DNA from: Eleginops maclovinus
Lineage: Eukaryota; Chordata; Actinopteri; Perciformes; Eleginopidae
Reading direction: 5' to 3'
Length of the DNA: 64,000 bases
NCBI RefSeq assembly: GCF_036324505.1
Contig: NC_086365.1
Coordinates: 10,428,155-10,492,154 of the forward strand
Part shown: piece by piece, positions 48,604 through 60,905 of the stretch
Numbering within the stretch: the stretch's first letter is position 1
Layout of the letters: every line of letters begins with the position of its first letter
The notes under the pieces: model-generated
The model's database searches: none
Told to the model about the DNA's origin: nothing
Seen by the model: the letters and a program-made list of their open reading frames with translations, nothing else
Made by a program: the position numbers and the translations under genes

Positions 48604-51600
48604 GGGCCCAGTTGGGTTTAGTTTGCTCGTGTGTTTCCAAGCATCCTGTGAATCCTGGACAAGGACACTGTGGCATCACAGAGCCCATCTGTGGGACAGA
48701 GAGTGGGGACATCTGTCCATTTGACACACAGACACACTCACTCTATCTCTCTCTTACACACGATGAGACTAACACACACTGATGACGTGGACATTCCGTG
48801 TGTGTTGCATGCTCTATACTGTCTCACTGTTTCATGGATGCACCTCATTTGTGCATATAGGCTGTGCGTGTGTGTGTGTGTAAGCTTTATATCTTTACCA
48901 ACATTAAAAAGCCTGTTACAGATAACTTTTGTCATTATAGATTTATCATCTGATGATAAGTGTACATCTATTAGTGAGGAGGAGGCCAGGCAAAGATACT
49001 GCGTTACATAGAGGAGACGGGTGAATTATGGGATTTCTTTTTTTGGAATAAAAACAACTGTTTTCTGTGTTTAATTGCATTTCTGTAATGGTCCCAATAT
49101 GTCAAATATACAAACAAAAATAGGCACCAAAAATGGTTCAAGTTGTAGACCAAGTGTAAATCACTGACTTCATGGCAACATTCTACTTCCTGTTGTACTT
49201 CCTACAGATGTCTCTGAGCCAAAGATGGTTTTTTTTTCTTTTCCTAAAAACCTCTGCTCCAGAGTTAGCAGTTAATTGAGTAATTGGTCAAAGTCATGAT
49301 TACTGCATCAACAGTGACAGGTGAATAATTTTCACACAATGAGGATTTTTTTTTGTAGATAGTCGTTTGTGCCATAATGGAAGTTTTAGGTGTGCGTATT
49401 TCTCAGAATTAGGAGAATAAAAAGTAAACATAATGCAGTATAAAATAAATTAGAAATGATATTAAGTATTAACTTAATACACCGTCATTATCACAAATAC
49501 AAATTATATGAAACTAAACTTTAAAGCCTTTTCAGAAGACCTTTCAACAAATACATCGTTTGATAATATTCTGTCAGCAGGAAAGTTATCCCAACCAGAG
49601 AGCTGGGCACCACAAACGCTCTTTAGCTGAAACATCTGTGAATGATTTTCCTTCTTCTCAAACTGCAGATCCTATTCCCCATCCTTCCCCCGAATGGTTG
49701 CTGTCACTGGCTCATTTACCTACCCTGTCCGTCTATCTTTGCTGTACATGTATCTATCCATCCATCCCCAAGGTTGTAAAATCAGCTTGTTTGCTGAAAC
49801 GCTGAAACATCACACCTGAAGGCCGGCGTCAATTACACAAAGACACCTGGCAGATCTGGATCTCCTGGATGTTTCCTTTTAATGATTGTAAAGGGGTGGC
49901 TAGTGGTGGCAGAAGGGAAGAAAAAGAGTGGAGGAGAGACTTTTGGGATGAAGAAACGATATGTACGCAGACAAAGAGAAAGACGCAGTACAGGAGAGGG
50001 AAGTCAGGGAAAAGAAATCTAATGAAATGAGAAACAACAACGCCAAACAAAGACATGAGACGGAGAGGGGACAGTGGGATAGTGTGGGACAGGCGGAGGG
50101 AAGGAATAATAAACAGGATTAGTGACAGATGAATGTTCGAGTCCCCTGTTCCTGCTCTCCTCTGCTTTTCTGACACTCACTCCCTCCCTCTCCATCGTTC
50201 CCTCTCACAAGTTGCTTTTGCTCTTTAGTCAAGTCTGATGCAAGGCAAGCCAAAACTGATTCCAGGCCAATCGGGAAAAGAAGGTTTCGCACACAGATCA
50301 GAAGATACACGGAGAGTGTGATCAAACTATTTGTTGACTCGTTGACAGAGCTATCCCCCAGTTAAGGTACAGCCCAGTCCTATATCAAATGCAATATTTA
50401 AGATTGCAGCATCGAGATTATATCCTTTTTTGCGTTACATTTAGGCATTCAAAAGGGCATATGTGGGCAACCGGGCACTAAATGCGGTTGGTTTTCCAGC
50501 TGTGTTGAACCTTCATCTTTATCTTTGGCAGCCTGTAGGATAAGGATCTCATTTATATTTTACCTGTCAGTAAAAGGAAATAAAAGCAGGCTGATTCTCA
50601 TTATCCTCTACATGGCGTCACCTGTTTATTTAAATTAACTTAGCCATTCTTAGGTTCCTGGACTTCACGTTAAAGGGCAATAGCTATTCAATTAGGTCTG
50701 TGGATAAACAACGTAGAAACACAAATTAAGGGTTCACATTCTCATGTTTCGGCACAAATACAGACTCGAATTAGCCTGTTCCGTTGAAGTGAGTCAGCTG
50801 CATTAAATAAAATCATGCCTTTATGATTCCACTTGTGAGGAGCACAGGTGAACTACCTCTGTATACATATTTATCAAAAATGAAGGCCATCAAGTTACTT
50901 CTAAGAAGTAATTTACATTTTTTAATTCAAAAACGTTCAAGTATGCTGAAGGCCTGTGGAACAATCCAACACTCATCCTTAAACCTGTGACTTGGCTATA
51001 TATAATGCCATGCTAAATTAATTCATTTTAATGTAAAACTCAGAAACTCAATGCTTACACAGACCTCTTCAGTAAAACCATTGTTAGGCTTCGGGATGAA
51101 TTGATTTGCACACTCTGATGAGGCGAACACGCTGAACAATGTCTGTTTGACTCATAAATCTTCGCTGCTTCTCCTCTCAGAGTCTCCGGCTATCTCATGC
51201 ATTTTGTAAGTGGATGAATGTCTGCTGGGGCACTGTTTCCATTTCACAATACAAAGCAGCCATAAACAAAAACTGCATGAATCACTGTAAACAATACCAG
51301 CAACATGACAAACGCCACATGGATATGTTCTCAACACACGCCACGTGACTCGCGGCCGTTTCTCATTGTCGACAAGACTTACTGTCAAGACACAAGACGG
51401 TAACGAGCACAGGCCGTAGAAAAAACACTTTGCAACGCTCCCCAGAGCAGGCAGTTCTAGAAAAATCCTCCCCCCAACACACACATATAGCACTCAACAA
51501 CACCCCCAATCTGCTGGGCTCGGTGGCAGGAGGGAGCTGGGATGTGACAAATCAGCCGGGACACTGGCAGTCAACTTCATGCCCGGCGATAATGAGCTCC

Positions 51601-52448
51601 CGCCGGAGACGACTCTCACTGGGAGGCAATGGCGACGTGGAAAAACGGTAACGATGCGCTAATCGGCCGAAGTGGAGTGTTTAAAGTATGTATAAAAAAA
51701 GAAAAACTGTTATCTTCTAAGGGAGGAGATGTATGAAACTGTGAAGGAGGGGGAAGGAGTGATCTGAACACAGATGGGTGGACAAACACAACCAGGAAGA
51801 GGGGAAGAGGGGATGAGCACAGGAGCCTCCGCGGGGTGTGGGGAGTGTGTTGGATATGCAGGGGAGGAGGACGGGTGCGATCAGAGCACATGGTTTCAGC
51901 CCTGCGTAAGCCTCCCTCGGTACGGCAGGTGGAAGCTGCAGTGTGTGTGCATGGGAGTGTGTGTGCTTGTAGAGCAGGTGGATGAGTAGCTGTGTCATTT
52001 GGAAATGCCAGCCGACGAAGGACTTTGTAAGAGCACTGCGAGTGGTGGGATAGGTTGTGTGGGTTGGGACAGTTACACTCACAACTGAGTACTTTTAAGG
52101 CATACCTGCCACTTCTACTTTCTAACAATAAAGCTACCTGACAGGGCTCACAGATACAGAAGTTAACTTGCACTGTGGACTCTCTGGGTAAAACTGAGCT
52201 TTCCAAAGGATATATAAGGCCCATTAACAGGGGGGACGGTTTTTTGTCCATCCATTACAAATCCCTATTTTGTTTTGTGCTATGGTTCAAGTATGGTTAG
52301 GTTAAGGCAAGTCTTTGGAAAAAATTAAGGGTTTGTGTTAAAGGATGGGAAAACTCTGAGTGTTTTACATCTGTTGCACCTGTTAGCACACCGAACAGAG
52401 ATAGCAAAGGTTCCTTGGTACACTTGCAACACTCAATAAACTTAATTG

Positions 52449-52464
52449 TGTATATATATATATA

Positions 52465-52501
<37 letters not shown>

Positions 52502-52545
52502 ATATATATATATAGATATATATATATATCTATATATATATATAT
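52449..52545. repeat. (TA)n tract with TATC/GATA interruptions
   Basis: About 97 bp of alternating TA with five scattered TC or GA steps. It is self-complementary and able to form a hairpin. Confidence 0.95.
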
Positions 52546-52974
52546 ACAGCCAACATTATCATTTTGTCTTGTTTTATTATTTATAGGTATGTGTTTGAGA
52601 CATTGTTTTCTATAAACTACTGACAATTGTTTTCTGTGTTGGAATTCAACAGACACTGGAATGGCTGCCGTACATGAAGAGATAAACATTTAAGAACAAT
52701 TTGGAATGGTCTCTTGTATATATGTGTATATATATATATCTTTCTCTATATCTGGATTTATCTATCTATAAAATATATATATGTTAAATCATTTCTACTC
52801 ATTTGCTTTTTTACACAATGAATAATTATTTTGCACTAAGGCAGATGAAAACACATTTGAGATAGCTGCCACAGGATAATATGGTTATTTTACACCTGTA
52901 GTTTCCATGCAGGTTGCAAAACTCGTCTTTTTATGTTGCTAGGCAACACCAAATCACCTGTCCACTAAATGAAT

Positions 52975-52982
52975 ACGATGGG
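52975..52982. repeat. Target-site duplication (left), hAT element
   Basis: ACGATGGG, identical to 57661-57668 at the other end of the element. Confidence 0.95.
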
Positions 52983-54091
52983 CAGGGGCGTAACCACCAT
53001 AGACATTGAGGGGGACACGTCCCCCCCAATGTTGGGAAAGTACCAATCTGTCCCCTCCAATATTTTGTCTAGTATGTGACATAAAAGTCCTTCTTTTTTC
53101 CTAGATCAGTCCCTTGCTGTTCCAGATTTACTTTCAATGTGGGAAACACAAGAGAACGAATCAACCAAACAATCAAGGAAAAAAAAAACATTGCGACCCC
53201 CCTTCCCCCGTTGTGAACTTGGCTTAGCCCAGAATGTCAAGTTGCGGTCGCGGATTCTTAGCTTCGGAGAGCTAGACTTCGGTGACATAATGGATGACGG
53301 TCCCCCTCCCAAGAAACGAGACATTCGTTCATTCTTTACAGTCAGGAATGTAAGTGCAGGGTCCCTCTTTAAAAACTAAGCAAAATGGATGAATGAATGG
53401 AAACCCTTCATAAAAGCATTAAGGCTTATTCTGCTCTTTAGGCACTAGACAGGTTTTAGCAATGTGGCAGGGCGCATCGTTAGAGCTAGGCTACTGCACA
53501 GTTGCAGAGAACTTATAAGAAAACACTGGTTGATTAGCCTACCTTCCAGGATCTTGCCATGGTTCACATTAATACAGCTAGCTAGTAATCCACAACACGA
53601 TAGCAACCCGAAAACATCAAGTAGCCCAGGACGTTAGTGATTGATTTGATTTGATTTGATTTGATACATCTACACCACCAAACTAAATGCAAATTAGAAA
53701 TATAGCTGTTGCATCTTCATCCAATAAAACATCTTCACTCCATAAGTATCCGTTTGATAACTTTTTTACTTGTCAGAATTATCAGCACACACTTTACATT
53801 ACAACACCGACTGGAACAGTTCCCGATCTCCTGCTACCTAGCTGGGTCTACCTCAATTGTAGCTTAACCTCGACATGCCCACTATGCAGGTCTCAGAGCG
53901 CCCTCTAGTGGACAAACAACATAACTAAGTACTGCACCATTAACTTATAAGTCAGTACCATAATGCTCAATACTTAAGATATCGCAATAGCAATGTGTTG
54001 CACACTTTAATAAATACTCTCCTCAAACTTGTATGGAGTTTTACAGAGACCTCTTTCTACTACCCGTACAACTACTAGGATATTAATTAAA

Positions 54092-54163
54092 TACTACTGC
54101 TACTGCTGCTGCTACTACTACTACTACTACTACTATTACTACTACTACTAATAATAATAATAA

Positions 54164-54194
<31 letters not shown>

Positions 54195-54224
54195 AAGAAG
54201 AAGAAGAAGAAGAAGAAGAAGAAG
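54092..54224. repeat. Compound trinucleotide repeat (TAC/TGC)n-(TAA)n-(AAG)20
   Basis: TAC units with some TGC (54092-54150), then about five TAA, then about 20 pure AAG (54164-54224). Confidence 0.97.
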
Positions 54225-54307
54225 ACTAAGAATAAGTATATTTCTTTATTCATAAGTTTAAATTCAGTGAATTTTGAGGACCAAACAAAACAGATAATGA
54301 ATTAAAA

Positions 54308-54355
54308 TACTACTACTGCTACTACTACTACTACTACTAGTAGTAGTAGTACTAC
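54308..54355. repeat. (TAC)n followed by (TAG)n, inverted
   Basis: A run of ACT/TAC units meets TAGTAGTAGTAGTAC, making a short palindrome centred near 54340. Confidence 0.9.
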
Positions 54356-56573
54356 AAATAACAACAACTTATTTACATGTATTTCTGTGGAAGAGACAGT
54401 AGGCTACTGCTTAAAACACAAATTGGGAATTGTGTGGTGTATCGTCAGATCCTGGAAGAGCATGTGATATTGTGCAACCATGTTTTTGTGTTGAATAAAT
54501 TATGTCGATGTAATAATTTTGTCCTTTTTGGCAAGCCCTTTTTGCTACAACTTAACTTACCATGCAATTCTACAGTCATACTATCCCTAATCTGTTCGTA
54601 TGCCATGCATCAACATATTTTTGTAAGCTGACAGACAGCAGAGAGGCTGGAGGAGATGGAGGCGAGGACAGAGGAGGTAGAGGAAAAGAGGCAGGAAGAG
54701 ATAGAGGAGCAGAGGCTGAGGGAGAGGATGGAGGTGGTAGTGGAGGAGAACCCACAGTTGGAGATAGAGGAGGAGGTGGAGGAAGACAAGCAGAGACAGA
54801 GGCTGGAAATTCACAGGCACCTGCAGGGAGAGGACAGACAGGCACCTGCTCAGAAGATACACGTAAGATATTGGAATAAGAACAACAATTTTGTAGAACA
54901 CATAAATAAATACTAAGGGTAAGCACCCAATAAGCTTAGTTTAGCAGTATAAGTCAACATTTCATATTATATATTTTTCAGGAGAGACAGACCCAGGCAG
55001 GGAGAGAAGTGATCAGCATGCAGAGGAGCTTGGTAGCTGCCCACATCAGCCCAACTCTTGTTTTATTCAAACTCAGTCCTTGACCAAAAAGACACTAAAA
55101 TTTCAGGACAGCTGGTTTAGGAAGCACACGTGGCTTCATTACAGCAAGGCATTGAAGGGGGTGTTGTGTTTTTATTGTGCCAAATATTTTGCAATTCAGA
55201 AATCGTCTTTAGCCAGTAAGGCTGATGGGGCATTCATAACAACAGGTTTCAGTAACTGGAAAAAAGCACTTGAGAAGTTCCATCAGCATGAAAACAGCGA
55301 CTGTCATGCAGCAGCGATGACCACTTATCTGCACAGCAAACAGCCAATCACTACACAACTCTCAACGCAATTACAGAAACAGCAGCATGAGGCTAGGAAC
55401 AGCCTCTTGAAGATTGTGGGTGGGATTATGTATCTGGCAAGGCAAGGCAATGCTTTCAGGGGGCATGACAGCAAAGAGGGAAACTTGCACCAACTGATGA
55501 TTTATAAAGCAGAGGATGACGCCGAATTCAACAGCTGGCTCCAGAGAGGCAATAACTTCACCAGCCCAAAAATTCTAAATGAAATCATAAAAATAATCGG
55601 CAACAAAATAGTATATGACATCGTTAAGGAGATCCTGTCATTGCCCCTAATCCAGTACTCTCTCATCATTGATGGGACACAGGATGCAGCTGGAGTCGAG
55701 TAAGAGTCGTTCTGTCTGCGCTTCATTGACAAAAACTTGCAACCCAGAGAGGAATTTATCGGTCTCTACCAGGTTACATCCACTACTGGAGAGAACATCG
55801 CAAGTGCAGCCAAAGATGTCCTGCTTCGCCTGAATCTACCTCTTTCCCAGCTACGAGGTCAAGCATACGATGGGGCGGCCAATATGTCGGGACGAATGCA
55901 GGGTGTGCAAGCACATCTGAAGAAGGAGCAACCTCTGGCTGTTTATGTTCACTGTGGGCCACATTGTATCAATGTTATTACCCAAGCTGCCTGTGCATCC
56001 TCCACTATCATAAGAGATGCTATTCATTTGGTGCATGAATTGGGCGTGTTGTTCCAGCAGTCTATGAAGTTCAGGGCCATCTTTGCAACTATAGCGAAGT
56101 CGGATCATACAGCTCCTTACACATCGCTGAAGCCTCTTTGCCCCACCAGGTGGACGGTGCGAACGCCAGCCATTCGCTCTGTTCTCAATCAGTACCACTC
56201 CGTGCTTGCTGCAACAGAGGAAATGGCTCAGTCTTCCATGATGGATGTGGCTGCAAAAGCAAGTGGCCTTCATGAGAAGTTTTTGAGGGGCAATACACTT
56301 CTTGGCCTTCTTCTTGCAGAAGATGTGATGTCGATGTTGGAGGAGCTGAACATTTCTCTGCAGCAGAGAAGACAGACGACATCAGGGATGCTGGCTACCG
56401 TGGAGCATGTGAAGAGAGGGATCCAGGAGAAAAGATCAGAAGGGCATTTTGGCCAGCTGTACATGAGAGCATCTCAGGTTGTAACATCTGTAAGCCTGCA
56501 GCCCATCAAAATGCCTCACGTGAGAATGCCCCCAAAACGCTTCACTGGTCCAGCCATGCAGCATCAGCATCAT

Positions 56574-56690
56574 AGGTTTCAAGGTTTCAAGGTTTTATTT
56601 GTCATATGCACAGCAGATACAGCGTATATGTTGGCAATGAAAATCTTATGTCCCATGCTCCTCCAACAACTCCACATACATGGTGCAAAT
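56574..56690 (+). repeat. Possible interspersed-repeat fragment inside the transposase exon
   Basis: TTTCAAGGTTTCAAGG, then TTTATTTGTCATATGCACAG and GGCAATGAAAATCTTATGTC, resemble the tail of a repeat frequent in teleosts. It encodes RFQGFKVLFVICTADTAYML in frame, between the expected PKRFTGP and DYYRVQYF blocks of the transposase. Confidence 0.55.
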
Positions 56691-57660
56691 ATGGCTCAAG
56701 ACTACTACAGAGTGCAGTACTTTGGCACTTTAGACACTGTCGTTACACAGTGCTCAGAGCGTTTTAGCCAAGAGGGGCTTCAGAGGCTACAGAAGTTAGA
56801 AAACATTGTCATAACTGGGAAGATGGATACACTCATCAATGAATACCCAGAGTTGGATGCCATGTCTTTGGACATACAGTTGAAAATGTTCAAGGCCAAC
56901 TACCCCAGTACAAGTCTCTCAGAGGTAGTGGAGGCCCTCTTGCGACTTGTCATGGTTGTTCCTGCCTCCTCAGCAGAGGCTGAGCGAAGTTTTAGTGCCC
57001 TTAGACGCCTGAAGACATGGCTGAGAACATCAATGACGCAAACCCGGCTAAACAATCTTGCCGTTTGCCATGTCCATCAAGACAAATTGGATGCATTGGA
57101 CAGGAGACAGATCTGTCAAAGATTTGTGGAAATGAATGGGGAACGCCTCCGTACTTTTGGGGCATTTATTTAAGTCTTATTTAGATATATTTCTATGCTC
57201 TTTTTGACCTAATTATCAGAATATCACTTATCTTTGTTTAAGAAGCCAATAAGTTAACAATTGCACATTTTGTATTTGTGTTTTGCTACTTGACAGCCTA
57301 CAATAAAAAACAAGCTTTGAATTGTAACTTGTTAATTGGTCATTATACTGCATTTCTTAAAACTATGTTCTATACAAGCACATCTTTATCAATAGACCTA
57401 TATGAAAATTGTACAAAATTCACTTTAAATATTTTGGGAAGGGCTCACATTTGGACCAAGGGCTGAAATCTACTGTTCTATATCTATTTCATGGGGTTAG
57501 GATTTGTCTTACAGGTCACCCTAAAATGCACTATAATGCAGGAAATGGCATCTAAGAAATCAAAAATCTTCTGGGGGAGGACCCACAGACCCCCCGCAGG
57601 AAGGCTTTTCCCAATGCTCATTTGGACCCCCCCAATATCACCTACATGGTTTCGCCCTTG

Positions 57661-57668
57661 ACGATGGG
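57661..57668. repeat. Target-site duplication (right), hAT element
   Basis: ACGATGGG, an exact copy of 52975-52982. Confidence 0.95.
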
Positions 57669-60019
57669 ACAACAGATACTGGGTGCTTTTCTGCTCTGAG
57701 TTGGAGTTTGTGCAACTCGGAGCGCTTAGTGCTTCACTGGCAATAAAAGTAATGTAAACTGCTTCAGTGGCCTTTACCTAGATTGATACTCCTGGATTAC
57801 AGCGTTATTGAAACCTGAAAACTTCACCTTTGTGTTCATTGATTTTTTTGTACAGCAATATTACTCAACCAAGCTTCAAGATTTTTCCTCAGATGCTGTT
57901 GGGTACCCGTCTTGCCTTTTGCACATGGATTACAGCTAGCTTGACAAATACTGTATGCATAACAAAGCAGAAAATGCTTTAGGAAAGATGCAAACTACTG
58001 TACACTCTCCGCATTCATATCTCATGTGCATGAGTTGTGCTGCAGGTTCTGCCATCTTTTGTATTCCAATCAAGCACTGGTTTGAGTTTTGTGTGGGAGC
58101 AGGAGAGGAGCTCCACATAACTGAAGGAGTGTTTTGTGCCAAGCGCTACAGTCATTTATTGATTTTTCTATCATTAGTGATAATGACTTTTTCCTACTTA
58201 ACTGGAAACAACCTTTGTGTTTTTTAAAATCTTCATCTAATAATACCTTCCCCTTGCATGCCATTAAGGTTGGGCACACAACAGATTTCAACGAATTCAC
58301 TGCACCTGATTTTCAACATTAAAAAAAGCCTCCATCAATTGTCATGGGATGGAGGGATAAGAAATCCTTCCCTATCTTATCTTGTCTTGTCTGGACTGCA
58401 GCATGTGACATTTTACACAACTGCCCCCCCCCTCTCCTTTACCACCATTTCTTACTGTTCGTGCAGGCATAATGAAGGGCCGTTTAACTTGCATTTAGAA
58501 GCGCTGGGGGAAGCACATTTGTCCCCTCCTGTTCTAAATAATGACCAATTACCAGGGAGTGTGAGGTGGGCTTCAGCACGGCGGAGGAGACGTTTCAGAG
58601 AGCGGAGAAGCTGTCACGGGTGGGCGGCTGGGGGTTGGACCGGGTGGTTTAGGCCTCTAATTGGAGGCAGATTTCACAATGATATTTCTGATGATGCTGC
58701 AGCATGAGGGACAGAAAAAGAGAGAAAACAGGGGGGGGGGAAACATGGAAAGGGGAGGGGGAGCAAGAAAAGAGCAGATAAAGAGGGACAGGCAGACAGT
58801 GTGAGATGGGGGAAAGTGGAATGAGAGATGATAAAGAGAGTGAGAGAGGGATGATGACATGAAGAGCGATGGGAGGAGAGAAGGAGAGAACTGCTGTTTG
58901 TCTTGCAGGGATAATATTCCACCAAAGTCTAATTCTGTCCATAAAAGCTGTTGGACTTCTTTTTTTTCTCCCTGCATCAAACCCCCACCCCCCCTCTTTT
59001 TTCTTTCAGAGTGATAGTTGCCTTGGCAACCGTGGCAAATCTTCCTTTTCTCAAACAGATGTCCCATTTAGTTGGAAATTAGAATGTGTAAAAAAAAAAA
59101 CACGAGACGCAAATTATTTCAAAGTTCTCCGGTGGAGAGAGGGAAACGAGGGGCGGGGGGGAGGAAGCAAGGAACAGAAAGACAATAGAAGGGGGGAAAA
59201 AAAGGAGGGGAGGGAGCACCATCACCACCTCCTTCTGTCTTCGTTCCACTCCTCCGGTCTTATGCGCTCCAAGCGTGTGAATCGTGGAGATTAGCCAGAT
59301 CACCCAGAGCTGGAGGCTGGTTATGGGGCAGCAGAGGAGGGGTTGGGTTGTCGGGGTGGCTCCCTTTCCTGATCACGGGATGGGGTGGGGGCAAGTGGCA
59401 GGAACTGTGAGCCTGGTGCCAGTTAGCAGAAGGGACACGCTGTGGGGCACAGAGCTGCCCTCGAGGGAAGGATGGAGCCTGTCGTGTGGCCCTGCACACT
59501 GCAAGAAATATCCTGTCCCGCAGCAATACCTCATTCAAACTGAGAGCTGAGCCTGTTAGCCATTTGAAATCAATAATAATTCTGTTAAAACAACTAATTT
59601 TCCTGCTCTGAAACCAACTTGTGTTCTTGCTCTTCTTCTTCAAATGCTAATCAGTTCTTGGAAAAACACCCATTTCAACACACCATTTGATCAGATATAA
59701 AAGAAAATCAACCCAGAAACACTTGAAGCCCCTCATAAAAGGAAACTGGCGGGGACAAGTGATTAACTGGCAAAATCGAAACAACACAGCGTTCTTCTGA
59801 GACGTTTCCAGCAGAGCCACGCAGAAAAGACCAATCACAACGCAGACAGAAGTCTCCATAGACCAGAATGCAATGCAGCCCCAACACATGCTGGATCTAT
59901 CTCTAGGCCGAGGAAGCTTTTTGTTTAGGCAGCATAGAAGATGTATATGAACAACTTTGATGAAATACTGGTATCATCCATGTCCAGGGAAACAATATTA
60001 TATGATTGTTTAGACCGTA

Positions 60020-60255
60020 TTATTCTTTTGGGGGTTTCCCCTTCCTGTAGTGTGTAATATAAGTTTTAGAGCATATAAATGGTCTGCAAAGGCTAAAATC
60101 CCAAAGTTCCCTCCAGAGTCTCTCCCACCCACTCCCCTCCCAAAATGCTTTGTTGAGAAAAATAAAGAGCTTTTTGAACATTATTCATCGTAAACATGTC
60201 ACAGTAGAGGCACAAAATACAAATATGAACCTGAAAATTAGCATTATAGTCCTCT
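60020..60255 (+). repeat. Unclassified interspersed repeat family, copy C (internally deleted)
   Basis: TTCCTGTAGTGTGTAATATA, AAATCCCAAAGTTCCCTCC, then directly AAATAAAGAGCTTTTTGAAC and CAGTAGAGGCACAAAATAC. The middle portion found in copy B is missing. Confidence 0.78.
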
Positions 60256-60529
60256 GTAACAGAAGACAGGCCTCCTTCAGTGCAATACTAATGAAAAAAC
60301 ACTTTAGTGCAATCATTTTTTGCTTCTGCAAGGCTGATGTTCCCAGTGTTACCTCGTGCAGCTCAGCTTGCTGTAGCACTAGGGTAAACAATGGGTCGGA
60401 TGGAGAGTATATTCAGGGTACTCATTGGGAAAGTTTAATAATGTTGACAAGTTTCAAGATTCAAGTCTCGCTTTTGCTAATAATAACGCTTTGTCATCTG
60501 CATTGAACTGCTGAGTGCAATGAGTCAAA

Positions 60530-60905
60530 TCCTATAGTAGCATTCTGGTGAATGTATAGGAGTCTCATAGAGAGATACCGCAGGTCCTTCCTTCCTGCAG
60601 CGGTCAGACTGTACAACCATCATGGCCCCCGGTAGACCCCCACACATATAACAACACAGACTATAACACCCCACACCATGTGCAATGTAATGTGCAATAT
60701 ATAGAGAGTGAATAACTGTGCAATATTTGCCTGGCTGCTATACATCAGAATGGTTTCTGAGGTCTATTTTTGTGTCTTCTGTAAAATTGTGTAATTGTTG
60801 TATATATTTTTGTATCTTGGGGTAACATTAGGCTTGTCTTTGGCTCTTTTTGTTGTAACGAATGAAAATTTCCCCTCTGTGGGACGAATAAAAGGATTCT
60901 GAACA
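60530..60905 (+). mobile_element. LINE (L2/Rex-like) 3' end
   Basis: The residue of the reverse-transcriptase C-terminus (RSFLPAAVRLYNHH in the stretch after GAGATACCGCAGGTC) is followed by a 3' UTR ending GAAAATTTCCCCTCTGTGGG and ACGAATAAAAGGATTCTGAA, the usual end of this family in teleosts. Confidence 0.8.

Larger units (their letters stand above)
53350..54627. other. Transposase intron 1 of the hAT element
   Basis: Donor GTAAGT at 53350, acceptor TTTTTGTAAG before 54628. Contains a (TTTGA) pentamer run near 53641-53663 and two trinucleotide tracts. Confidence 0.7.
53290..57173 (+). pseudogene. hAT transposase (TTF/ZMYM-type zinc finger, DDE/RNase H-like, C-terminal dimerisation), interrupted by one stop
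   Basis: Exons 53290-53349, 54628-54862 and 54982-57173 join in frame (phases 0 and 1). The start is taken as the ATG at 53290 (MDDGPPPKKRDIRSFF); an in-frame ATG at 53137 would add 51 residues. Exon 2 encodes a Gly/Glu/Arg-rich linker. Exon 3 gives a TTF-type finger (SWFRKHTWLHY, LCFYCAKYF, CHAAA), the catalytic Asp in YSLIIDGTQD, the second Asp in AYDGAANMSG, the CPTRW motif, and the hAT dimerisation block with SSAEAERSFSALRRLKTWLR. A TAA at 55701-55703 interrupts the single frame just after the first catalytic Asp region. About 39 residues near 56574-56690 look repeat-derived. Probably no active enzyme is made. Confidence 0.9.
52983..57660 (+). mobile_element. hAT transposon, ZMYM/TTF type, 4,678 bp
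   Basis: Ends in imperfect inverted repeats: CAGGGGCGTAACCA on the left and CAAGGGCGAAACCA on the right (minus strand), two mismatches in 14. It is flanked by an exact 8-bp duplication, ACGATGGG, the hAT hallmark. Inside are a three-exon transposase, an intron with trinucleotide repeats, and a 480-bp 3' region. It sits in the MPPED1 intron, antisense to that gene. The identical duplications and almost open frame suggest a fairly recent insertion. Confidence 0.95.

Noticed and set aside
51616..52251. 211-residue minus-strand open frame
   Set aside because: The longest non-repeat frame outside known genes, but its composition is Pro/Ser/His low-complexity, with no domain, no splice context and no resemblance to MPPED1. 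Probably chance in a purine-rich plus strand.
54576..54926. Two Pro/Leu/Ser-rich minus-strand frames
   Set aside because: Antisense shadows of the Gly/Glu-rich transposase exon 2.
55851..56464. Minus-strand frames across the transposase
   Set aside because: Shadows of the conserved plus-strand transposase, which has all the recognisable motifs.
58649..59067. Minus-strand Ser/Pro/Phe-rich frames
   Set aside because: Antisense of purine-rich tracts, low complexity.
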